Below the pieces are notes generated by a model. It was given only the letters and a program-made list of their open reading frames with translations. It was not told the origin of the DNA and searched no databases. From positions 5,049,874 through 5,113,873 of the forward strand of contig SDUX01000002.1 of the NCBI GenBank assembly GCA_008729055.1: a stretch of DNA of 64,000 nt, written 5' to 3'. Origin of the DNA: Pyropia haitanensis (Eukaryota; Rhodophyta; Bangiophyceae; Bangiales; Bangiaceae). Shown here in pieces: positions 45,893 to 56,550 of this stretch. The position numbers and the translations under genes are program-made. How positions within the stretch are numbered: the first letter of the stretch is position 1; each line of letters starts with the position of its first letter.

Positions 45893-46671
45893 GGACGCCG
45901 CGCCCCCGACGGCGGGCGCCCCCCCGCCCTCGCCGCCGGCGGCGGCTGCCGCCGGCGGTGACGGCGGCGCCGCGTGGACGCTGCCCGTCTTGTCGGCGGC
46001 GCTGACGGCGGGCGGGGACGTGCTCTTCCCGGGCGCGTCGGGGGTGCTCCGCGTCGGCTCCCGCGGCGGCGTCGCGACGGTCGCGGCGCTCGCGGCGCCG
46101 CCGCCGGTGGAGGGGGAGGGGGAGGGGGAGGGGGAGGCGGAGGCGGAGGGGGGGGCGCCCGCCGCCGCCGTCGCCCCCGCCGCCGCCGACGATGCGCCCG
46201 CCCTCTTTGCGCACGTCCCCGTGGATGGGTGGGGGGGGCGGGACAATATCGGCACCCTCGCGGCGGTGACGGCGGCAACGGTGAGCAGCGACGGCGGGGG
46301 GGGTGGCGGCGGCGGCGGCGGCAGCGGCGGGGGGGGTGGCGGCCGCACCGCCCGGGTGGCGTTTACCGGCGTCTGCCGGTGCTTCCTGCTGTCGGTGGCG
46401 GCGCCAGAGCCCGCCACGGGCGTGGAGGTGGCCACCGTCGTGCCCCTCACCGACGACGCCGTCCCCGACGCGGAGGCCGCCGAGGTCGCCGCCCTCGACG
46501 CCCGCCTCACCGACGACCTCATCGGCCTGGTCGGGCTGGTGCGCAAGCTGGGCGACGCCGACGACGGCGGCAGCGGCGGCGGCGGCGGCGGCGGCGGCGA
46601 CCCGCTGGGGGGTCCCGCCGCCCCCGCCGCGACCGACGCCACGGCCACGGCCGGCGGTGGTGGCGGCGGCC

Positions 46672-46703
<32 letters not shown>

Positions 46704-47321
46704 CCGCCCGACGCGTTTGCGTACGTGGAGCGGGGCGCCCGCGGGGCGGTGGCGGGGGATGATGGGGATGGCGAGGCGGGCCTGTCGGCCGCCGCCGTCG
46801 ACGCGCTCGTCGCGGCGCTGCAGGCGGCGGGCGTGACGGGCGCGGGGGGGGACGCCGACCGCGCCGCGCTCGCCGCCGCGCTGGCGCCCCCCGCGCTGCC
46901 GCTGCGGTCGCGTGGTCACGCCGGTGGCGGCGGTGGCGGCGGCGGCCGCGGCGGCGGCAGTGGCGACACCGTGCCGCCGCCGCCGGCCGGCAGCGAGCGT
47001 GGCGACGGCGGCGCCGTCGCGCACACCGACGGCGGCATTGGCGGCGGCGGCGGCGGGGACCGTGGCGGTGGGAAGGTTGGCGGCGGCGGCGGCGACGGCG
47101 GCGGCGGCGGCACCGCGTCCCGCGCGGAGCGGCTCGGCTTCCTCGTCACGGCGGTGGACCTGGCCGGCGCGACGTGGATGGTCAAGCGCGCGGCGCTGGC
47201 CGAGACGGACACGGCGCGGCGGCTGCGCGCGGCGGTCGCGGCGGTGGCGCCGGCGGTCGCCCGGCGGGCGGCGCAGGGGGCGATCCGGTCGGCGCTGGGG
47301 GGCGGCGGCGGGGGGGCTTGA
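45438..47321 (+). CDS. LON substrate-binding (N-terminal) domain protein, probably plastid
   Basis: Carries only the substrate-recognition domain of Lon proteases, without ATPase or protease parts, as seen in plant plastid proteins of this kind. Single exon, 627 aa, starting ATG 45438 with an Ala/Thr/Pro/Arg head that could be a transit peptide. The domain begins TLPVLSAALTAGGDVLFPGASGVLRV, continues DNIGTLAAVTAATV (family: G-x-h-A-x-V), RVAFTGVCRCFLLSV (the conserved G-x-x-R/C-F strand) and VATVVPLTDDA, and ends with the helical half RAERLGFLVTAVDLAGATWMVKRAALAETDTARRL, matching the L-L-E-x-x-D-x-x-x-R-L pattern. Long poly-Gly stretches separate these parts and roughly double the size. Family call rests on this ordered set; cellular site is inferred. 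Confidence 0.7.
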
Positions 47322-48029
47322 CGGCGCTGCCGGCGCGGCTGGATGCAGGCGCGGGCGTACGAGCGGGGGTGGGGGGGGGGAGGGTGGGGGGTGGGAGGGT
47401 CCTCCGCACCAGGCGGTGTGCACCGGCGGCAGTGTCGGTGGGGTGTGTGTGGTGCCCGTGTGCTGCGTTGGGGGGGGCGGCAGCGGCGGTTTTTTCTTTT
47501 TTTTTGTTTTCTGTGCCTGTATCGGGTGGATAACCACACGCGTCGCGCCCGTCGATGGGGTCACAGCCAGAGTGCCGCCGTGTGGGCCTGTGGCGGCGTG
47601 GGCTCCCGCGGCGGGGGTGCGGCGGGGTAGCCATAGGGTGGGGGGGGTGCGGTGGAGACGTTCGGTCCTGTCGGACTCGGCTGGGGCGGCGGGGTGTGTC
47701 TGTGCCTGCTTTTGTTGTGTCTTTCTTCCCTCGGTGGCCGTCACCGCCGCCTCCCTCCCGCGCGCAGTCCGTTTAATTTCACTTGCAGTGGGTGGCGTGC
47801 CGGAAAGAGTTGTCGGTATCTTGCCACGTGGCAGGCGGTTGACGGCAGAGCTCCCTCGAGCAGAGGCTCGGCCGGACAGGGATGGCTTCCTTGCACTGTA
47901 CTGTATTTCCCAACCGCCTCTGTCGCCGATCGGCCCGCCGCGGGGTGAGGGTGAGTGGGTTCAAGTGGCGCGCCCACCCCCCCCCCCCCCCCCATCCCAC
48001 CGTTTTGAATTCCACCGCAGCGCCATCCC
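47322..48029. other. intergenic region, no gene recognised
   Basis: T-rich tract near 47490-47505 and a lower-GC part around 47780-47900. Nothing resembling a known gene. Confidence 0.35.
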
Positions 48030-51000
48030 GTGCTCCCCCATGCAACCCAACAGGCTGCGCACCCCTTCCCCCCCCCCGCCCCCCCCCTTCCCCCCTCCCC
48101 CCCGCGCCAACCGGCCGGCGTGCCCCACCGGCCAACGCCACGACGCCAGCAACCACCGCGGCGGCGGCGTCAGCCGTGCCCTGTTGTCGCGGCGGCGTCC
48201 GTCGTGCCGCCGCCTCCTTCACCCCCCCCCCCCCCCTCCCCCCGCCTGCCGTCGGCGGCCACGGCGGGACGCGGCCGCCACGCCGCGCCGGCACAACCGC
48301 GCCGGCGCCTGCGGCGGCGGTCTGACCGCCCGCGGCACGCACCCGCCGCCGCCGTGCCGCCGCCGCCGCCGCCGCCGCTGCCGACACTGCCGGCGGCGGC
48401 GGCGGCGCGTGGGGTGCCTGCCGACGCGTGGGGGCGCCTGTCGGGCGGCGGCGTGCCGCGCGCGCCGCTGCCGCCGCCGGCAATGCCCGCGCGCCACCCG
48501 CCGGCGGGCTGGCCGCCGCGCCGCCCGCCGCGGCGCGCCACCCCCGCGGCGGCGTCGCGGTGGCGCGGCCGCTCCCCCGGCCGGCGGGGCCCGCCGCCGC
48601 CGCCGCCGCCGTCGCCGCCGCCGTCGCCGCCGCCGCGATCGCGGCCGCCGGCATCGCGGCCGCCGCCGGCGTCGCTGTCGCCGCCGCGGCGGCCGCCGTC
48701 GCGGTCGTGGCCGCCGACGGCGGCGGTGCCGCCCATGTGGCCGCCGCTGCTGCCACTTTCGCCGCCGCCGTCGTTGCTGGTGCGGTCACCGCCGCCGCTG
48801 TTGCTGCCACCACCGCCGCGGGCGGTAGCCGTGTCGGCGCGGCCGCCGCGGGCAGAGCCGCCGGCGGCGGGGGCGGCTGCCGGCGAGCGGGACGGGCGGC
48901 CCCCCCCGCGGGCGTCCCCGGCGGGGGCGGCGCCCCGCCCGCAATCCGCGTCTCCACCAGTGACGGCGGCCTCGCCGCCGCCGTGCCCGCCGCTGCCTCT
49001 GCCCGCCGCGACACGGCCTCCCCCGCCATCGTCGCCGCCGTCGTCGCCGCCGTCGTCGCCGCGGCCACCGCCGCTGCCGCCGTCGTTGCTGCCGCCGCCA
49101 CCGTCGACGCGGCCTTCACCGCCGCTGCCGCCGCTACCGCCGCCCCTGTCGGCGGCGGTGCCCGTGGAGGGGGGCGCGCCGCCGGCCGCCAGGCCGGCGG
49201 GCGGCCCCCCACCGCCGGCCGCCGCCGTGCGACTCGCGGCCGGCGGCGAGCCGCCCCGCGCGGCGGCCGCGACGCCTGCCGCAGACGGGGAGCCACCGGT
49301 GGCGGCCACGCCGGTGGCGGCGGTGCCCCTGTGGCTCACCGCCCTCTTGGACGGCGTGTCGCTATTACACCAGGTACGTGGGGGTGATGGCGCCCCTGGG
49401 CTGGTTCGTTTGGTCGCGTCCCTGTTTTTTTTTTTTTTGCTTTTTTGTTGTTTGCTTGTCCCGTCCGTTGATGACCCTCTTTTGGGTGACGCGTCTGCGG
49501 GCGTGGGCGGCCGTCCGAGGAGCGGCGGCGCGTAGCCGCCGGCCGACGCTGGCGCGCGCCACAGCCACCACCCCCGCCTGATCCAGTGGCCTGGAGTGGC
49601 GGCCCGTGGCCGTCGCGGGATGTCAGCGAGTGGGCCCTGACGCCTGCCGCGCCATGCTGTGTCTACCTACTTCTCTCTCTGTCCCCTATCTCTCCCTCTC
49701 CCCCCCGCTCTTGTCCTGGCCGTGTGTCTTCCCATTGAGTCTGATGTGTTGCGCGCCTACCCGTCCTCACCCCCGACCCCCATCCGTCTCGTTCATTGCG
49801 CAGCTGCGCTCCTCGACCGCGTCGACGGTTGGTGCCGCCGCCGCCGCGTGGGCGGCCGTCGGTGACGCGCAGGCCCAGCTCCTGCGCGCGGCCGTCGCGG
49901 ATGACCCGGCCGCCGCGGCCCTGCACCGGGGGGCCATGGCGACCGCCGCCGTGGCGGGCGATGAGTCCGGCAAAGGGGGGGCGGAAGGCGCGGCCGTGAC
50001 CGCCCGTGAGCACGTGGCGGCGGCGGGGGAGACGGCGCACCCGGCTGCTGCCAGTGGGGAAACGGCCGCGGCGGCCGCTCCGCCCGCTGCGCCCGTCGCA
50101 ACGGTTGGTGGGGCGGCCGCCGAGGCGGCCTCCCGGCCCGCGGCGCCTGGCGCGGCGGCGGCCGGTGGGGTGCCTACCGTGGCCGCCGCCGCGGGTGGTC
50201 CGTGCAAGCGACCGCGGTCACCGTCCCCCCCCCCCCCCTCCCCCCACCGCGCAGCCCTGGCCCCGCGGCGGCTGCCGCTCCCCGCCCCTCGGCTCCGTCG
50301 CCGGCAGAAGGGGGTGCGCCGCCCGGCGCTGCCGAGCCGCTCAAGCGGCTGCGGCTGCTGTCGCCGCCCCGCCCCCGTCCCCCCCCCAGCGAGGCCGCCG
50401 CGCAGCCGTTGCCTTCCCCCGCCGCGGTGGCATCGCCGGGCGGGTCGGCCGGGGCGGCCGCACCCACGGGCGGTGTCGCGGCACCCGCGGTGACCCCTCC
50501 GCGCAAGCGGCCGCGGTCGCCATCGTCGCCGGCAACGTCCCCCCGGCCGTGGCGGCCGTCGACGCTCCGGTGGGGCCGCCCCCGGTTGGTGTTTCACGAC
50601 GTCCCGCGGGCGGCGTCGCCCGTGGCGTCTCCGCCCGTGGCGTCCGCACCCGCCGTTGCGCGGCCACGCCCGCCGCCCGTCTTTGGCGTCATTGAGCTGC
50701 CGCTGCCGCTGCCACCGCCGTCGCCGTCAGAGGCGGTGCTGCTGTGCCAGCGGGAGCCTCGTCGCTCACGTCGGGCGGGCCTGGGCGGGTGCGCCGTGCC
50801 ACGCACGTGGCCGGCGCCCGTCTACCGGTATGGAGGCAGTGGCGGGCGGTGGGGGGAGGGTGCGGCGTCCGCTCCCGCCGCCTGCGCTCATGTCAGTTTG
50901 AGCGGGGAATCGCCAACGTCGGCCGCTGCTGCCAGTTGTGGGGGGGGCGCATCGCCCCCGGCCAAGCAGCCGCTGGTCGCTTCGGAGCCGCCGCCGCTGC

Positions 51001-54000
51001 CGCGGGTACTGCGGCTCGTGCTCCGCCCGCCGCGGCCGCCCGCGTCGCCGCCCCCAACGGTCGTCAAACCCCGCCTTGGCCGCCCGCTGTCGCCGCCTTC
51101 CTCGATTGCCTCCCCCGCTGCGCCTTCTCCGGCAACGGCCAACGCGGGCGGCCGCCGGCTGCCGGTGGGGGAGGAGCCCTCCCCGTACGCCTCACGGGCG
51201 CCCACTCGCGGGCATACTCTGGGATGCCGCCGCCGGTCCCGCCGCGCCCGTCCCCGTCCCGGCGGCGACTGCGGGTGCCCGCGCTGCCCGAAGCGGATGA
51301 TGCTGCCGTCGCGGCAGCACGTGGCGTTGAAGGGGACCCCCCTTCCGTCCGGCGGCGGCAGCTGCGGGTGCCGGCCCTGCCGGAAGGAGACTTTGTCTTG
51401 GCGTCGACCCGCGACGAACACGGAACGCGCCCGTCCCCCGAGAAGCGGCGGCTGCGGGTGCCGGAACTGCCCGAAGAGGAAGGGACGGCTGAGTCCAACG
51501 AGCGCGGCAGTCGCATCTCGACCTGGCTCAGTACCACCAGTAGCCGTCGTCCACGGTTGCGCGTGGACATCTCCTCGGACGATGATGGGCCGGATGGGCC
51601 GTGGGGAGCGGGTGAACCGGAGGACAGCAGCGGGCCTAGCGACGAGGAGGGGCATTGGGCGACGGCAGCGAATGGGGAGTGGCGTGTTCGTAGGCGGCGA
51701 CGACGCGGCCGCCTGGTTAAGACAGCCTGCGTCAAGAGCGAGTCCCCAGACCGGCACCGTGACTTGAATGAGGAGGAGGTAGACGCGGTGTTTGCCAGCG
51801 ACGGCAGCAGCGACAGCGACAGTGACGGCAACGGCAGCGGAGTCTCGACAGCCAACGACGAGGAGGTGCTGGCTTGGGGTGAGGTAGGTGACGCGAGACC
51901 CCCCAAGCCCGCCACTGGTGGCGTCGCGACGGCCACTCCCTACGGCGGTGGCCGACGCCGGGAGCGACCTTGGGGAGCGGAAGCGCAAGTTGCGGCCGCG
52001 CTCCGACGCCGCGGCCGCCGCAGCCGCCGTCTGCAACGCCGCATGCGGCGAGATGGCGCGACGGCACAGGCGGACGCCTCGGGGGAGGCGTCCTTTCCGA
52101 GCAGTGGCCCTGCGTCTCTGCGCATGCTTTTGGCGGCGGTGGTGGCGGTGACGACGCCGCCCAGGCCCCCGTATGCGGGTCTGGGTACCATTACAAGTCA
52201 CTTGCGGCTGGCGTCGTGTGGCCAAAAGTACAAGGCCGCCCATGTTGGCCTTAGTAGGCTGGTGGCGTATGGCGCCCTTGTCACCGCCCCCGACGACTGG
52301 GCGCCCGACCGTGCGCGCACGTCTGTGGGGGCGCGGCGTGCTTACGCGGTGCCGCGCGACGTCGAACCCGCCCTGCTCGACGCTGTGTGTGACGGCCGGG
52401 TGTTGTCGCCCGAAGGGGAGCTGCTGGACGCAGCCGCGGGGCGCGCGCTGGCGCGATCGCGTATCCCACCGCGGGTGACCAAGGGATTCAAGGCCGAGCA
52501 AGAGCGCCGGCCGCGGTCGTGGGAGCCGGGCACAACCAGTGACGATGATGCCGGTGACAGCGAGGACGACGGTCAGGTCGACAAGAACGGCGACGGTGGC
52601 GGCGACGGTGACGGCGACGATGGCGGCGACTGTGGCGGAGGTGGTGGCGGTCGTGGTGCTGTTCATGCGCCTCCGTCACTGCGGATGTCGCCGCAACCTG
52701 CCGTTGACGGCGGACGTCTAGTGACGGCCTACTCACTGGGTGCGGCCCTGGCGGCGGCCATGGCGATTGGCGCCAAGAGTGGTGGTGTCGCCCAGCCGGT
52801 CGCCCAACCCGTGTCGACAGACCGCCCGCCCGAGTCGGCAGCAGCGGAGCCCCCGCCCCCGGCGCCCCAGTCAGCAATGTCAATGTCTGATGAACGGCTG
52901 CGGCTCCCGCCGCCGCTCGAGTCGCTTGTACTGCCAGCAGCACCCGCCACGGCCGCCGAGTCGCCGTGGCACGACGTTGTCGATGGTGACGCGGCGGGGG
53001 AAGACGTGGCCGTCTCCCTTCTCCGCCCCTCTTCCTCCCAGTGCTCCGGCTGGCGACCGGGGCGGCGGCGGGCCCCCGCTGGTTACTTGGAGCCAAGCGT
53101 TGTCTTTGCTGCCGCCGCGGCGCGGCTGCTGCGGCACCCCCGATTGACGGGGCACACGTACGCAGACTTGGTCGCAGCCGTTTCGGTGGCGGGGCCCGGC
53201 GGTCCGCCGCCGCCTCCCCCCCCCTCACCGCGGTTCCCCGATGCCATCCCTGGGACTTATCTTCGAATGCTGGTGATGGGGCTTATGGCCGCCGGGCCGC
53301 CCAACGTTGCGTGGCGCCCCGCTGACGTGATGTGGACGCTGTTTATGCCGTCCTTTGGGCGCACCCGCACCGACCGCTCGCGCATCTACTCGGCGGTATG
53401 GGTGGCGCTCAACACGCTCGTCTCCAAGGGCGTCCTCGCGACGACCTATCCACCTTCAACCGACGAGGGGCGGGCGCGCCGACCGGCCATCGGCATGTTG
53501 ACAACCGGCGGGTGGGCCAAGCACTATGTGGTCCTGCCGGGGGGAACGGCCATTGCAGCAGCGACCGCGTCGTCCAAGGGATGGTCCCGCGGCAAGCGGG
53601 ATATGGAGGAGGCGGTGGGCTGGCCGGGCAGCGCCTACGACGCGCTCGCGGCGGCGGCGGCGAGCGAGCAGACGGCAGCGGCGGCGGCAGCGGCTGCGGC
53701 CGACGGCCAGCGTGGCGCCGTTGCCGCCCGGGACACCCTTGTGCGGCTGGAGGCACCGCGGCCGCCGTTGGCGGCCGCGGCGGCGACGGCGGCGGGATCT
53801 CCGGCTGCTACACCACCTGCTCTGCAAGTCGAGGCACCGCCCGCGCCCTCACCCGGGGTGGCGCTGTCTTTCTGTTCGTCGTGGGCGCCGGCGGCGGTCC
53901 CGCCAGTGGCACCGCCGCCGGCACCCCGGCCTGGGTTGGCGCCTGCGGTACGCGCGCCGGTGGTGGCTTCGCCGTCATCTCTGCCGGTTGTGGCGCCGCC

Positions 54001-55300
54001 GGCATCCCAGTCGCTGGTATCGTCGCCGACACCTCGGCCGGTGATAGCGCCGCCGGCACCTCGGCCGGAGGTGGCACAGCAGACATCCCGGCCGACACAC
54101 CAGCTGGTGGTGGCGCCGCTGGCAGATCGTCCAGTGGTGGCGCCGCCGGCACGTCGGCTGGTGGGGGGGCAGCCAGCACCCCGGCCGGCACCTCTGCCGG
54201 TGGTGGCGCCGCCAGCACCCCTGCCGCCGCGGGTACCCTTGCCGGTGCGTCCAGCACCATTGCAAGTGGCGGCACCGATTGCGCCCCCTTCGACAAGGCT
54301 ATCGCTCCCCCTTTTGTCGGTCGTCGAGCCGGCGGTGCCGCCACCGCTGGCGTCGCTTCCGCCTTCCCTACGGCGGGCACCGGCGGCGGCGGTGGAGCCG
54401 GTGACAGCACCCCCGTCGCCGCCTCGGCGGCCAGTGTCGGGTGTACCTGCCGGGGCGACCCCGTCGGCGGCTGCGCACTTGTCGACGGCCTTGACGGTGC
54501 TGGTGGAAGGGCCCCAGCCGCTGTATGGCGCACCTTCTGCCGGCGGAGCGCAGCCGCCACTGCCACCGTCTGCGACGGTAGCACCCGTGGGGGGGGCGCC
54601 CCGCAGTACTCCCTCGGCGGCGCGCTCAACAGTAGCACGGCCAGTGCTGGTGGCGGCTGCCGCACCGTCGGAGCCGTCGGTGGGGGTCCCCCCCACGCCC
54701 TCTCTGGCACACGCGTCGGGAGGCGCGCAGCCAGCGTGCGCGCCCGCGGCGGCACCCCCACCCCCAGGCGCGCCGCTACGCCCGGCTGGGGTGGCGCCCG
54801 TTCCGCCGCCCCCGACTGGGGCGGCGCTCGTGCCCCCGGGGACCCCCGCCGCGGCGGCGACGGCGGCCACCACGTCCCCTTCCTCGGTCCCTTCCACCCC
54901 CACCGCCACGCACTCCCCCGCGTACGGCCCGTTGCCGGTGGTCGCGCCCGCCCCGGCGGGCGCCGCCGCGGCTGCCCTCCGCGCGCACCTTCTCCGCGCC
55001 GTCGCGGCGCGGCCCGTTGCCGCTACGCGGTCCGCGCTGGTTGCGGACGCCCTCGCCGCCACCACCGCGACAGCGACGGTGGGGGCTGCGGTGGACGGGC
55101 CATCCTGGCGGCCCTTGGCGGCCGCGGTGTCGGGGGCGGAACGCGCCGCCGCCGCCGCCGCCGCTGCGACCGCGGCGGCCGCGTGCCTCCGCGGCCTGGT
55201 CGCGTCGGGGCAGCTGCGTGAGGGCCTCGGCGGCACCTACCTGCTCGCGTGGGGGCGCTGCGTGCTGGGGGGGGCGGTGGTCAAGGTGGAGCCCACCTGA
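48030..55300 (+). CDS. large unrecognised nuclear-looking protein with linker-histone-like winged-helix segments
   Basis: A 5' exon whose beginning I cannot fix ends with PLWLTALLDGVSLLHQ at 49373 (GTACGT donor). The next exon starts at 49804 (LRSSTASTVGAAAAAW...). The frame then moves by one base at C12 near 50226 and again between about 50940 and 51230, before a continuous frame of over 1,300 codons to 55300. Content in order: basic S/P motifs (KRPRSPSPP, KRLRLLSPP, RKRPRSPSSP); three repeats of R-R-x-L-R-V-P-x-L-P-E (51264, 51357, 51447); acidic stretches (DISSDDDGPDG, DSDSDGNGSG); a fold beginning SLRMLLAAVVAV and ending LVAYGALVTAP (52113-52360); a similar one beginning TYLRMLVMGLMAAG with LVSKGVLATTYP (53250-53540); a Pro-rich run of PVVAPPAxRP repeats; and a C-terminal fold ending CLRGLVASGQLREG-LGGTYLLAW. 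The last resembles the globular domain of histone H1/H5. No family assigned. Confidence 0.5.
51258..51482 (+). repeat. three ~91-bp coding repeats (RRxLRVPxLPE)
   Basis: Three units whose CTGCGGGTGCC cores begin about 51269, 51362 and 51452 (spacing 93 and 90). Between units, nearly all substitutions in the core fall at third positions of the frame reading L-R-V-P-x-L-P-E; in the alternative frame (C-G-C-x-x-C) the same changes alter residues. This argues that the L-R-V-P frame is the translated one. Confidence 0.75.
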
Positions 55301-56267
55301 CGGCCGACGGGCGGGGGGGGGAGACGGGTTGCGAGCGCTGGCCGTCCCCCGCCGGTGGGGGCGGGCAGGCGGGTGCAACAGAGCGGACGGGTGGCCCCGT
55401 CAGGTGGTAAACTGTTGTTCCCCCCCCACGCGAGGCCGGCACCGAGGCGTCAATGACGAGGACACTCGTACAACCCTGCCGTGTGCGTTGCCCCCCCCGA
55501 GGCAGCTCGCCAACATCGCACGTTCTGCGTATCATTGCCGCACGCCAACACGGTGTTCCGTTGTGAGCGTGGATCCATATACACTCCACCCCACTCCGTC
55601 ATGATCCAGCCCACGCGACCCGTGCGGCAAACGACAGCAACGTCGACCTCGCCACGGCCATCCGCTTCTGGTGTTCCTTGCGGGAGGCCCTGCCCGAAAA
55701 GTAACTGTCTACGGCCGCGGTCAAGGGTCGACGACTGCCCGACATGAGGAAACACAATATTTGCCACTTTTTTCATCCACAAGCCAATGCCTCTGGTGTC
55801 CTACCCTACTGGCCTGACTCATCGCCGTCCAGTATGTGTCACGAGTGGAGTTTGACAAGAGAAGGCTCAACAGATCGATAGACCAGCAATTACGTCAACT
55901 TCGGGGAAGCGCGCCACGGCTGTGGGATGCCCGCCTCTATCGGCCCGGCGGCCCGCGCCGCGCCCAAACCGGTGGCTCGGCCTCTGTCGACCTGGCCGAC
56001 TGTCCACCGTCGTGACCGCCGCCGCTGGCGGCGGCCCCCTCCCCAGCGCGTCCCCCCCCCTCTCCTACGGTCTCCACGGGGGGCTGCTTCTCGCCCTCTT
56101 GTTTCACTCCCTACCCGCCATCTTCTCACCCTCTGTCATTGCTCGACTTGCTCACCACCGCGGCCTCCGCGGCTCCTCTTCCCCCCCCCTTCCCCGGTCG
56201 TTCATCGCGCCCACGCTGATCGGCGGCTGCATGGTGTCCCCGCCCCCGCCCGCCCTCCCCGTTCGCC
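55301..56267. other. intergenic region, lower GC, no gene recognised
   Basis: From about 55380 to 55920 composition drops toward balance. ORFs are short and unlike known proteins. It contains the 3' flank of the large gene and the presumed promoter of E(z). Confidence 0.4.
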
Positions 56268-56519
56268 ATGAAACGGCCGGCCGCCGCTGTTGGGCGGCCC
56301 TCCATCCAGGCCGTCACCCACCCACCGCGGCCGGCCCTTCCAGGCGGCCGCTCCCCCGCGGGGCGTCGGCCGGGGGCTGCTGGGACGGGGGCGGCACCGG
56401 CCGCGGCGGCGGCGGCGGCGGCCGCGGGCGGCGGCGCGGCGGCGGCGGCGGCCGCCGCGGCAGGCGTCAGGCCGGTGGCATCACCGTCGGCGGCGGCGCC
56501 TCAGCGGGGCGCGCCACCC

Positions 56520-56550
<31 letters not shown>

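Noticed and set aside
45261..47744. An 827-codon minus-strand open frame
   Set aside because: Antisense to the LON-domain gene; poly-Arg/Ala with no recognisable motif.
51256..51767. CxCxxC metal-binding repeat protein frame
   Set aside because: Differences between the three repeat units are non-synonymous in this frame but mostly synonymous in the overlapping L-R-V-P frame.
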